Shown here: positions 40,932-53,000 of the stretch, piece after piece
How the letters are laid out: each line of letters begins with the position of its first letter
How positions within the stretch are numbered: the stretch's first letter is position 1
Source of the DNA: Triglochin maritima
Lineage: Eukaryota; Streptophyta; Magnoliopsida; Alismatales; Juncaginaceae
Length of the DNA: 64,000 bases
Assembly (NCBI GenBank): GCA_963682175.1
Contig: CAVMKL010000055.1
Location: 88,001-152,000 of the forward strand
Direction of reading: 5' to 3'
The notes under the pieces: model-generated
Told to the model about the DNA's origin: nothing
Databases searched by the model: none
Seen by the model: the letters and a program-made list of their open reading frames with translations, nothing else
Made by a program: the position numbers and the translations under genes

Positions 40932-43900
40932 ACCCCGCATATCCATCCGAGTTATCTACGAGGCGCACCCTGCTCGGAGTGCTTTGGAGGTCAGACGATG
41001 GACACTAGCCTAGTGTGGTCATAGTTGGCATGTTAGCGCCACGATGGGGCCTAGTGTGTGCTCGTGGCAGTGGCCTGCGGCCTTCACTTCCAAAACACGT
41101 TTGGAAGTGAAAGCGTACTTGTAGGTGAAATGGGTGTTGGTCGTGGGCAAAGCCCAAGGTGCCTGTGGACGTTGCTCTTCGACGTGCTCGGTTGCCTAAG
41201 GTTGTTGCCTTCCCGTCCACTTCCGAACGCGTCCAGAAGGGAATGTGGGTTTCTCGTGTGGAAAGTTCTTCGGGACGTTGCTCGTGCCCATGCTTGGGTT
41301 CTCACGGTTGTTGCCTACCCCATTCGCTTCCAAAACGCGTTTGGAAGTCCATGGGTGTTGCCCGCGGGCAAAGTTTAAGCTGCCGCATCTATTGCCCCAT
41401 GCAACGGCCTGAGTGGACCTTAGGTGAGCCTTAGTCTATATTTGGGCACCCAAGCACATAGTGAGGAGGAGTGGAAGTGTAACTCCTCTTAGAACGCCCG
41501 ATTTAGGTGTATGTACAGCGAGACGCGACGAGATGAAGAATGTTGATGATGTGGGGGCGTGGCTGGTAGGGACGTACGTCTTCTTGTGGGAGGAGCGACC
41601 CCGAATCCTTGTGCGTTTCGTCTGAAATTTTGGGGGCAGATAGAGGGATCAATTGTATACGTAACGCAAGTTGGAACGCCCGATTTGGAGGTCGGATACG
41701 CGAAGCGCAGCCGATTTGGTGTAGGCCTGCAGGGTGGCGACGGAGTGGCCTTTGGCCAGCTCCACGCGTGGCATGTGGCCAGCCCCACACCTAGTTTCTA
41801 AGTGGTCTTTAGGTGGCCCAACCACGGTTTATGGAGCTTAGGACCCCACATATCCATCCGAGTTATCTACGAGGCGCACCCTGCTCGGAGTGCTTTGGAG
41901 GTCGGACGATGGACACTAGCCTAGTGTGGTCATAGTTGGCATGTTAGCGCCACGATGGGGCCTAGTGTGTGCTCGCGGCAGTGGCCTGCGGCATTCACTT
42001 CCAAAACACGTTTGGAAGTGAAATCGTACATGTAGGTGAAATGGGGGTTGGTCGTGGGCAAAGCCCAAGGTGCCTGTGGACGTTGCTCTTCGACGTGCTC
42101 TGTTGCCCAAGGTTGTTGCCTTCCCGTCCACTTCCGAACGCGTCCGGAAGGGAATGTGGGTTTCTCGTGTGGAAAGTTCTTCGGGACGTTGCTCGTGCCC
42201 ATGCTTGGGTTCTCACGGTTGTTGCCTACCCCATTCGCTTCCAAAACGCGTTTGGAAGTCCATGGGTGTTGCCCGCGGGCAAAGTTTAAGCTGCCACATC
42301 TATTGCCCCATGCAACGGCCTGAGTGGACCTTAGGTGAGCCTTAGTCTATATTTGGGCACCCAAGCACATAGTGAGGAGGAGTCGAAGTGTAACTCCTCT
42401 TAGAACGCCCGATTTAGGTGTTTCTACAGCGAGACGCGACGAGATGAAGAATGTTGATGATGTGGGGGCGTGGCTGGTAGGGACGTACGTCTTCTTGTGG
42501 GAGGCGCGACCCTGAATCCTTGGGCGTTTCGTCTGAAATTTTAGTGGCAGATAGAGGGATCAATTGTCTACGTAACGCAAGTTGGCACCCCCAATTTCGA
42601 GGTCGGATGCTCGAGGCGCAGCCGATTTGGTGTAGGCCTGCAGGGTGGCGACGGAGTGGCCTTTGGCCAGCTCCACGCGTGGCATGTGGCCAGCCCCACA
42701 CCTAGTTTCTAAGTGGTCTTTAGGTGTCCCAACCACGGTTTATGGAGCTTAGGACCCCACATATCCATCCGAGTTGTCTACGAGGCGCACCCTGCTCGGA
42801 GTGCTTTGGAGGTCGGACGATGGACACTAGCCTAGTGGGGTCATAGTTGGCATGTTAGCGCCACGATGGGGCCTAGTGTGTGATCGCGGCAGTGGCCTGC
42901 GGCATTCACTTCCAAAACAGGTTTGGAAGTGAAATCGTACTTGTAGGTGAAATGGGGGTTGGTCGTGGGCAAAGCCCAAGGTGCCTGTGGACGTTGCTCT
43001 TCGACGTGCTCGGTTGCCCAAGGTTGTTGCCTTCCCGTCCACTTCCGAACGCGTCCGGAAGGGAATGTGGGTTTCTCGTGTGGAAAGTTCTTCGGGACGT
43101 TGCTCGTGCCCATGCTTGGATTCCCACGGTTGTTGCCTACCCAATTCGCTTCCAAAACGCGTTTGGAAGTCCATGGGTGTTGCCCACGGGAAATGTTTAA
43201 GCTGCCGCATCTATTGGCCCATGCAACGGCCTGAGTGGACCTTAGTTGAGCCTTAGTCTATATTTGGGCACCCAAGCACATAGTGAGGAGGAGTGGAAGT
43301 GTAACTCCTCTTAGAACGCCCGATTTAGGTGTATCTACAGCGAGACGCGACGAGATGAAGAATGCTGATGATGTGGTGGCGTGGCTGGTAGAGACGTACG
43401 TCTTCTTGTGGGAGGCGCGACCCCGAATCCTTTGGCGTTTCGTCTGAAATTTTAGGGGCAGATAGAGGGATAAATTGTCTACGTAAAACGAGTTGGCACG
43501 CCCGATTTGGAGGTCGGATGCTCGAGGCGTAGGCGATTTGGTGTAGGCCTGCAAGGTGGCGACGGAGTGGCCTTTGGCCAGCTCCACGCGTGGCATGTGG
43601 CCAGCCCCACACCTAGTTTCTAAGTGTTCTTTAGGTGGCCCAACCACGGTTTATGGAGCTTAGGACCCCACATATCCATCCGAGTTATCTACGAGGCGCA
43701 CCCTGCTCGGAGTGCTTTGGAGGTCAGACGATGGACACTAGCCTAGTGTGGTCATAGTTGGCATGTTAGCGCCACGATGGGGCCTAGTGTGTGCTCGTGG
43801 CAGTGGCCTGCGGCCTTCACTTCCAAAACACGTTTGGAAGTGAAAGCGTACTTGTAGGTGAAATGGGTGTTGGTCGTGGGCAAAGCCCAAGGTGCCTGTG

Positions 43901-46070
43901 GACGTTGCTCTTCGACGTGCTCGGTTGCCTAAGGTTGTTGCCTTCCCGTCCACTTCCGAACGCGTCCAGAAGGGAATGTGGGTTTCTCGTGTAAAAAGTT
44001 CTTCGGGACGTTGCTCGTGCCCATGCTTGGGTTCTCACGGTTGTTGCCTACCCCATTCGCTTCCAAAACGCGTTTGGAAGTCCATGGGTGTTGCCCGCGG
44101 GCAAAGTTTAAGCTGCCGCATCTATTGCCCCATGCAACGGCCTGAGTGGACCTTAGGTGAGCCTTAGTCTATATTTGGGCACCCAAGCACATAGTGAGGA
44201 GGAGTGGAAGTGTAACTCCTCTTAGAACGCCCGATTTAGGTGTATCTACAGCGAGACACGACGAGATGAAGAATGTTGATGATGTGGGGGCGTGGCTGGT
44301 AGGGACGTACGTCTTCTTGTGGGAGGAGCGACCCCGAATCCTTGTGCGTTTCGTCTGAAATTTTGGGGGCAGATAGAGGGATCAATTGTCTACGTAACGC
44401 AAGTTGGAACGCCCGATTTGGAGGTCGGATACGCGAAGCGCAGCCGATTTGGTGTAGGCCTGCAGGGTGGCGACGGAGTGGCCTTTGGCCAGCTCCACGC
44501 GTGGCATGTGGCCAGCCCCACACCTAGTTTCTAAGTGGTCTTTAGGTGGCCCAACCACGGTTTATGGAGCTTAGGACCCCACATATCCATCCGAGTTATC
44601 TACGAGGCGCACCCTGCTCGGAGTGCTTTGGAGGTCGGACGATGGACACTAGCCTAGTGTGGTCATAGTTGGCATGTTAGCGCCACGATGGGGCCTAGTG
44701 TGTGCTCGCGGCAGTGGCCTGCGGCATTCACTTCCAAAACACGTTTGGAAGTGAAATCGTACATGTAGGTGAAATGGGGGTTGGTCGTGGGCAAAGCCCA
44801 AGGTGCCTGTGGACGTTGCTCTTCGACGTGCTCTGTTGCCCAAGGTTGTTGCCTTCCCGTCCACTTCCGAACGCGTCCGGAAGGGAATGTGGGTTTCTCG
44901 TGTGGAAAGTTCTTCGGGACGTTGCTCGTGCCCATGCTTGGGTTCTCACGGTTGTTGCCTACCCCATTCGCTTCCAAAACGCGTTTGGAAGTCCATGGGT
45001 GTTGCCCGCGGGCAAAGTTTAAGCTGCCACATCTATTGCCCCATGCAACGGCCTGAGTGGACCTTAGGTGAGCCTTAGTCTATATTTGGGCACCCAAGCA
45101 CATAGTGAGGAGGAGTGGAAGTGTAACTCCTCTTAGAACGCCCGATTTAGGTGTTTCTACAGCGAGACGCGACGAGATGAAGAATGTTGATGATGTGGGG
45201 GCGTGGCTGGTAGGGACGTACGTCTTCTTGTGGGAGGCGCGACCCTGAATCCTTGGGCGTTTCGTCTGAAATTTTAGTGGCAGATAGAGGGATCAATTGT
45301 CTACGTAACGCAAGTTGGCACCCCCGATTTCGAGGTCGGATGCTCGAGGCGCAGCCGATTTGGTGTAGGCCTGCAGGGTGGCGACGGAGTGGCCTTTGGC
45401 CAGCTCCACGCGTGGCATGTGGCCAGCCCCACACCTAGTTTCTAAGTGGTCTTTAGGTGTCCCAACCACGGTTTATGGAGCTTAGGACCCCACATATCCA
45501 TCCGAGTTGTCTACGAGGCGCACCCTGCTCGGAGTGCTTTGGAGGTCGGACGATGGACACTAGCCTAGTGGGGTCATAGTTGGCATGTTAGCGCTACGAT
45601 GGGGCCTAGTGTGTGCTCGCGGCAGTGGCCTGCGGCATTCACTTCCAAAACAGGTTTGGAAGTGAAATCGTACTTGTAGGTGAAATGGGGGTTGGTCGTG
45701 GGCAAAGCCCAAGGTGCCTGTGGACGTTGCTCTTCGACGTGCTCGGTTGCCCAAGGTTGTTGCCTTCCCGTCCACTTCCGAACGCGTCCGGAAGGGAATG
45801 TGGGTTTCTCGTGTGGAAAGTTCTTCGGGACGTTGCTCGTGCCCATGCTTGGATTCCCACGGTTGTTGCCTACCCAATTCGCTTCCAAAACGCGTTTGGA
45901 AGTCCATGGGTGTTGCCCACGGGCAATGTTTAAGCTGCCGCATCTATTGCCCCATGCAACGGCCTGAGTGGACCTTAGGTGAGCCTTAGTCTATATTTGG
46001 GCACCCAAGCACATAGTGAGGAGGAGTGGAAGTGTAACTCCTCTTAGAACGCCCGATTTAGGTGTATCTA
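40932..46070. repeat. Three-monomer tandem duplication, shift 2733 bp (monomers 46-48 and 49-51)
   Basis: About 40932-43350 corresponds to about 43665-46083. Shared markers: GGAGGTCAGACG (40987 and 43720), CTCGTGGCAGTGG, CGGCCTTCAC, CCTAAGGTTG, GTACATGTAGG, GTGCTCTGTTGCC, AACAGGTTTGG and CCTAGTGGGGTC. About ten point differences are visible (for example GTATGTACAG against GTATCTACAG, and GTGTGGAAAG against GTGTAAAAAG at 43991), so this duplication is somewhat older than those in domain 3. Confidence 0.8.
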
Positions 46071-46887
46071 CAGCGAGGCGCGACGAGATGAAGAATGCTG
46101 ATGATGTGGTGGCGTGGCTGGTAGGGACGTACGTCTTCTTGTGGGAGGCGCGACCCAGAATCCTTGGGCGTTTCGTCTGAAATTTTAGGGGCAGATAGAG
46201 GGATAAATTGTCTACGTAAATCAAGTTGGAACGCCCGATTTGGAGGTCGGATGCTCGAGGCGCAACCGATTTGGTGTAGGCCTGCAGGGTGGCGACGGAG
46301 TGCCCTTTGGCCAGCTCCACGTGTGGCATGTGGCCAGCCCCACACCTAGTTTCTAAGTGGTCTTTAGGTGGCCCAACCACGGTTTATGGAGCTTAGGACC
46401 CCACATATCCATCCGAGTTATCTACGAGGCGCACCCTGCTCGGAGTGCTTTGGAGGTCGGACGATGGACACTAGCCTAGTGTGGTCATAGTTGGCATGTT
46501 AGCGCCACGATGGGGCCTAGTGTGTGATCGCGGCAGTGGCCTGCGGCATTCACTTCCAAAACACGTTTGGAAGTGAAATCGTACTTGTAGGTGAAATGGG
46601 GGTTGGTCGTGGGCAAAGCCCAAGGTGCCTGTGGACGTTGCTCTTCGACGTGCTCGGTTGCCCAAGGTTGTTGCCTTCCCGTCCACTTCCGAACGCGTCC
46701 GGAAGGGAATGTGGGTTTCTCATGTGGAAAGTTCTTCGGGACGTTGCTCGTGCCCATGCTTGGGTTCTCACGGTTGTTGCCTACCCCATTCGCTTCCAAA
46801 ACCTGTTTGGAAGTCCATGGGTGTTGCCCACGGGCAAAGTTTAAGCTGCCACATTTATTGTCCCATGCAACGGCCTGAGTGGACCTT

Positions 46888-47110
46888 AGGTGAGCCTTAG
46901 TCTATATTTGGGCACCCAAGCACATAGTGAGGAGGAGTGTAAGTGTAACTCCTCTTAGAACGCCCGATTTAGGTGTATCTACAGCGAGGCGCGACGAGAT
47001 GAAGAATGGTGATGATGTGGGGGCGTGGCTGGTAGGGACGTACCTTGTCTTGTGGGAGGCGCGACCCCGAATCCTTGGGCATTTCCTCTGAAATATTGGG
47101 GCAGATAGAG
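46888..47110. repeat. Donor-like tract in monomer 52
   Basis: Partner of 9548-9770. The first mismatches outside the tract are at 46887 (T against C) and 47111 (A against G). Related variants (CCTCTGAAATATTA) occur nearby at about 47995-48010 and 51548-51560, which supports a domain 4 origin. Direction is inferred, and both could have received the tract from a third, unseen monomer. Confidence 0.75.
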
Positions 47111-49184
47111 AGATCAATTGTCTACGTAACGCAAGTTGGAACGCCCAATTTGGAGGTCGGATGCTCGAGGCGCAGCCGATTTGGTGTAGGCCTGCAGGGT
47201 GGCGACGGAGTGGCCTTTGGCCAGCTCCACGCATGGCATGTGGCCAGCCCCACACCTAGTTTCTAAGTGGTCTTTAGGTGGCCCAACCACGGTTTATGGA
47301 GCTTAGGACCCCGCATATCCATCCGAGTTATCTACGAGGCGCACCCTGCTCGAAGTGCTTTGGAGGTCGGACGATGGACACTAGCCTAGTGTGGTCATAG
47401 TTGGCATGTTAGCGCTACGATGGGGCCTAGTGTGTGCTCGCGGCAGTGGCCTGCGGCATTCACTTCCAAAACAGGTTTGGAAGTGAAATCGTACTTGTAG
47501 GTGAAATGGGGGTTGGTCGTGGGCAAAGCCCAAGGTGCCTGTGGACGTTGCTCTTCGACGTGCTCGGTTGCCCAAGGTTGTTGCCTTCCCGTCCACTTCT
47601 GAAAGCGTCCGGAAGGGAATGTGGGTTTCTCGCGTGGAAAGTTCTTCGGGACGTTGCTCGTGCCCATGCTTGGGTTCCCACGGTTGTTGCCTACCCAATT
47701 CGCTTCCAAAACGCGTTTGGAAGTCCATGGGTGTTGCCCACGGGCAATGTTTAAGCTGCCGCATCTATTGCCCCATGCAACGGCCTGAGTGGACCTTAGG
47801 TGAGCCTTAGTCTATATTTGGGCACCCAAGCACATAGTGAGGAGGAGTGGAAGTGTAACTCCTCTTAGAACGCCCGATTTAGGTGTATCTACAGCGAGGC
47901 GCGACGAGATGAAGAATGCTGATGATGTGGTGGCGTGGCTGGTAGGGACGTACGTCTTCTTGTGGGATGCGCGACCCCGAATCCTTGGGAGTTTCCTCTG
48001 AAATATTAGGGGCAGATAGAGGGATCAATTGTCTACGTAACGCAAGTTCGAACGCCCGATTTGGAGGTCAGATGCTCGAGGCGCAGCCGATTTGGTGTAG
48101 GCCTGCAGGGTGGCGACGGAGTGGCCTTTGGCCAGCTCCACGCGTGGCATGTGGCCAGCCCAACACCTAGTTTCTAAGTGTTCTTTAGGTGGCCCAACCA
48201 CGGTTTATGTAGCTTAGGATCCCACATATCCATCCGAGTTATCTACGAGGTGCACCCTGCTCGGAGTGATTTGGAGGTCGGACGATGGACACTAGCCTAG
48301 TGTGGTCATAGTTGGCATGTTATCGCCACGAGGGGGCCTAGTGTGTGCTCGCGGCAGTGGCCTGCGGCATTCACTTCCAAAACACGTTTGGAAGTGAAAC
48401 CGTACTTGTAGGTGAAGTGGGGGTTGGTCGTGGGCAAAGCCCAAGGTGCCTGTGGACGTTGCTCTTCGACGTGCTCGGTTGCCCAAGGTTGTTGCCTTCC
48501 CGTCCACTTCTGAAAGCGTCCGGAAGGGAATGTGGGTTTCTCGTGTGGAAAGTTCTTCGGGACGTTGCTCGTGCCCATGCTTGGGTTCCCACGGTTGTTG
48601 CCTACCCAATTCGCTTCCAAAACGCGTTTGGAAGTCCATGGGTGTTGCCCACGGGCAATGTTTAAGCTGCCGCATCTATTGCCCCATGCAACGGCCTGAG
48701 TGGACCTTAGGTGAGCCTTAGTCTATATTTGGGCACCCAAGCACATAGTGAGGAGGAGTGGACGTGTAACTCCTCTTAGAACGCCCGATTTAGGTGTATC
48801 TACAGCGAGGCGCGACGAGATGAAGAATGCTGATGATGTGGTGGCGTGGCTGGTAGGGACGTACGTCTTCTTGTGGGAGACGCGACCCCGAATCCTTGGG
48901 CGTTTCGTCTGAAATTTTAGGGGCAGATAGAGGGATAAATTGTCTACGTAAAGCAAGTTGGAATGCCCAATTTGGAGGTCGGAAGCTCGAGGCGCAACCG
49001 ATTTGGTGTAGGCCTGCAGGGTGGCGACGAAGTGCCCTTTGGCCAGCTCCACGCGTGGCATGTGGCCAGCCCCACACCTAGTTTCTAAGTGTTCTTTAGG
49101 TGGCCCAACCACGGTTTATGGAGCTTAGGACCCCACATATCCATCCGAGTTATCTACGAGGTGCACCCTGCTCGGAGTGATTTG

Positions 49185-50015
49185 GAGGTCGGACGATGGA
49201 CACTAGCCTAGTGTGGTCATAGTTGGCATGTTATCGCCACGAGGGGGCCTAGTGTGTGCTCGCGGCAGTGGCCTGCGGCATTCACTTCCAAAACACGTTT
49301 GGAAGTGAAACCGTACTTGTAGTTGAAGTGGGGGTTGGTCGTGGGCAAAGCCCAAGGTGCCTGTGGGTTTCTCGTGTGGAAAGTTCTTCGGGACGTTGCT
49401 CGTGCCCATGCTTGGGTTCCCACGGTTGTTGCCTACCCAATTCGCTTCCAAAACGCGTTTGGAAGTCCATGGGTGTTGCCCATGGGCAATGTTTAAGCTG
49501 CCGCATCTATTGCCCCATGCAACGGCCTGAGTGGACCTTAGGTGAGCCTTAGTCTATATTTGGGCACCCAAGCACATAGTGAGGAGGAGTGGAAGTGTAA
49601 CTCCTCTTAGAACGCCCGATTTAGGTGTATCTACAGCGAGGCGCGACGAGATGAAGAATGCTGATGATGTGGTGGCGTGGCTGGTAGGGACGTACGTCTT
49701 CTTGTGGGAGACGCGACCTCGAATCCTTGGGCGTTTCGTCTGAAATTTTAAGGGCAGATAGAGGGATAATTTGTCTACGTAAAGCAAGTTGGAACGCCCA
49801 ATTTGGTGGTCGGAAGCTCGAGGCGCAACCGATTTGGTGTAGGCCTGCAGGGTGGCGACGGAGTGCCCTTTGGCCAGCTCCACGCGTGGCATGTGGCCAG
49901 CCCCACACCTAGTTTCTATGTGGTCTTTAGGTGGCCCAACCACGGTTTATGGAGCTTAGGACCCCACATATCCATCCGAGTTATCTACGAGGCGCACCCT
50001 GCTCGGAGTGCTTTG
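49185..50015. repeat. Monomer 55, 831 bp, internal 80-bp deletion
   Basis: The monomer runs from GGTGCCTGTGG straight into GTTTCTCGTGTGG at about 49362-49367. In monomer 54 the two TGTGG sequences at 48451 and 48531 are exactly 80 bp apart and one copy remains here, so this is a deletion between TGTGG microhomologies. It removes most of module B, including palindromic element 2. The rest follows monomer 54, with shared GCCACGAGGGGGCC. It is the only copy outside 909-912 bp. Confidence 0.9.
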
Positions 50016-53000
50016 GAGGTCGGACGATGGACACTAGCCTAGTGTGGTCATAGTTGGCATGTTAGCGCCACGATGGGGCCTAGTGTGTGATCGCGGCAGT
50101 GGCCTGCGGCATTCACTTCCAAAACACGTTTGGAAGTGAAAGCGTACTTGTAGGTGAAATGGGGGTTGGTCGTGGGCAAAGCCCAAGGTGCCTGTGGACG
50201 TTGCTCTTCGACGTGCTCGGGTGCCCATGGTTGTTGCCTTCCCGTCCACTTCCGAACGCGTCCGGAAGGGAATGTGGGTTTCTCGTGTGGAAATTTCTTC
50301 GGGACGTTGCTCGTGCCCTTGCTTGGGTTCCCACGGTTTTTGCCTACCCCATTCGCTTCCAAAACGCGTTTGGAAGTCCATGGGTGTTGCCCGCGGGCAT
50401 AGTTTAAGCTGCCGCATCTATTGCCCCATGCAACGGCCTGAGTGGACCTTAGGTGAGCCTTAGTCTATATTTCGGCACCCAAGCACATAGTGAGGAGGAG
50501 TGGAAGTGTAACTCCTCTTAGAACGCCCGATTTAGGTGTATCTACAGCGAGGCGCGACGAGATGAAGAATGTTGATGATGTGGTGGCGTGGCTGGTAGGG
50601 ACGTACGTCTTCTTGTGGGAGGCGCGACCCCGAATCCTTGGGCATTTCGTCTGAAATTTTAGGGGCAGATAGAGGGATAAATTGTCTACGTAAAACAAGT
50701 TGGAACGCCCGATTTAGAGGTCGGATGCTCGAGGCGCAACCGATTTGGTGTAGGCCTGCATGGTGGCGACGGAGTGGCCTTTGGCCAGCTCCACGCGTGG
50801 CATGTGGCCAGCCCCACACCTAGTTTCTAAGTGGTCTCTAGGTGGCCCAACCACGGTTTATGGAGCTTAGGACCCCACATATCCATCCGATTTATCTACG
50901 AGGCGCACCCTGCTCGGAGTGCTTTGGAGGTCGGACGATGGACACTAGCCTAGTGTGGTCATAGTTGGCATGTTAGCGCCACGATGGGGCCTAGTGTGTG
51001 CTCGCGGCAGTGGCCTGCGGCATTCACTTCCAAAACACGTTTGGAAGTGAAACCGTATTTGTAGGTGAAATGGGGGTTGGTCGTGGGCAAAGCCCAAGGT
51101 GCCTGTGGACGTTGCTCTTCGACGTGCTCGGGTGCCCATGGTTGTTGCCTTCCCGTCCACTTCCGAACGCGTCCGGAAGGGAATGTGGGTTTCTCGTGTG
51201 GAAATTTCTTCGGGACGTTGCTCGTGCCCATGCTTGGGTTCCCACGGTTTTTGCCTACCCCATTCACTTCCAAAACGCGTTTGGAAGTCCATGGGTGTTG
51301 CCCGCGGGCAAAGTTTAAGCTGCCGCATCTATTGCCCCATGCAACGGCCTGAGTGGACCTTAGGTGAGCCTTAGTCTATATTTCGGCACCCAAGCACATA
51401 GTGAGGAGGAGTGGAAGTGTAACTCCTCTTAGAACGCCCGATTTAGGTGTATCTACAGCGAGCCGTGACGAGATGAAGAATGCTGATGATGTGGGGGCGT
51501 GGCTGGTAGGGACGTACGTCTTCTTGTGGGATGCGCGACCCCGAATCCTTGGGCGTTTCCTCTGAAATATTAGGGGCCGATAGAGGGATCAATTGTCTAC
51601 GTAACGCAAGTTGGAACGCCCGATTTGGAGGTCGGATGCTCGAGACGCAGCCGATTTGGTGTAGGCCTGCAGGGTGGCAACGGAGTGGCCTTTGGCCAGC
51701 TCCACGCGTGGCATGTGGCCAGCCCCACACCTAGTTTCTAAGTGGTCTTTAGGTGGCCCAACCACGGTTTATGGAGCTTAGGACCCCACATATCCATCCG
51801 AGTTATCTACGAGGCGCACCCTGCTCGGAGTGCTTTGGAGGTCGGACGATGGACACTAGCCTAGTGTGGTCATAGTTGGCATGTTAGCGCCACGATGGGG
51901 CCTAGTGTGTGCTCGTGGCAGTGGCCTGCGGCCTTCACTTCCAAAACACGTTTGGAAGTGAAAGCGTACTTGTAGGTGAAATGGGGGTTGGTCGTGGGCA
52001 AAGCCCAAGGTGCCTGTGGACGTTGCTCTTCGACGTGCTCGGTTGCCCAAGGTTGTTGCCTTCCCGTCCACTTCCGAACGCGTCCGGAAGGCAATGTGGG
52101 TTTCTCGTGGGGAAAGTTTTCGGGACGTTGCTCGTGCCCATGCTTGGGTTCCCACGGTTGTTGCCTATCCCATTCGCTTCCAAAACGCGTTTGGAAGTCC
52201 ATGGGTGTTGCCCGCGGGCAAAGTGGAAGCTGTCACATCTATTGCCCCATGCAACGGCCTGAGTGGACCTTAGGTGAGCCTTAGTCTATATTTGGGCACC
52301 CAAGCACATAGTGAGGAGGAGTGGAAGTGTAAATCCTCTTAGAACGCCTGATTTAGGTGTATGTACAGCGAGGCGCGACGATACGAAGAATGCTGATGAT
52401 GTGGGGGCGTGGCTGGTAGGGACGTACGTCTTCTTGTGGGAGCCGCGACCCCGAATCCTAGGGCGTTTCGTCTGAAATTTTAGGGGCAGATCGAGGGATC
52501 AATTGTCTACGTGACGCAAGTTGGAACGCCCGATTTGGAGGTCGGATTCTCGAGAAGCAGCCGATGTGGTGTAGGCCTGCAGGGTGGCGACGGAGTGGCC
52601 TCTGGCCAGCTCCACGCGTGGCATGTGGCCAGCCCCACACCTAGTTTCTAAGTGGTCTTTAGGTGGCCCAACCACGGTTTATGGAGCTTAGGACCCCACA
52701 TATCCATCCGAGTTATCTACGAGGCGCACCCTACTCGGAGTGCTTTGGAGGTCGGACGATGGACACTAGCCTAGTGTGGTCATAGTTCGCATGTTAGCTC
52801 CACGATGGGGCCTAGTGTGTGCTCACGGCAGTGGCCTACGGCCTTCACTCCAAAACACGTTTGGAAGTGAAAGCGTACTTGTAGGTGAAATGGGGGTTGG
52901 TCGTGGGCAAAGCCCAAGGTGCCTGTGGACGTTGCTCTTCGACGTGCTCGGTTGCCCAAGGTTGTTGCCTTCCCGTCCACTTCCGAACGCGTCCGGAAGG

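Larger units (their letters stand above)
20961..40986. repeat. Array domain 3: monomers 24-45, most homogenised core
   Basis: All 22 monomers carry GTACGCCTTCGTGT at the site where other domains read GTACGTC, GTACATC or GTACCTT, and GCATGTTATCG where most others read GCATGTTAGCG (the latter change recurs in monomers 54, 55 and 69). Monomer 23 is transitional: it has GTACGTCTTCGTGT. Lengths are mainly 910 or 911 because several copies lost one base, at AGCCCACACC (instead of AGCCCCACACC) or CTTCGGACG (instead of CTTCGGGACG). Multi-monomer duplications in this domain are nearly identical, which suggests it expanded most recently. Confidence 0.85.
40987..51837. repeat. Array domain 4: monomers 46-57
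   Basis: All twelve copies read GTTTAAGCTGCC where the neighbouring domains read GTGCAAGCTGCC or GTGGAAGCTGTC. Several (48, 51-55) have an altered CCACGGGCAA or CCATGGGCAA centre in the GC-rich palindrome. TGTGATCGCGG marks monomers 48, 52 and 56, spaced four units apart. CTTCTGAAAGCG breaks the second palindrome in monomers 53 and 54. The domain includes the only large deletion in the window (monomer 55). Confidence 0.85.

Noticed and set aside
48049..48062. GTTCGAACGCCC in monomer 53 resembling a B box
   Set aside because: It arises from one base change (GTTGGAACGCCC in other copies), occurs once, and lacks a partner A box nearby.
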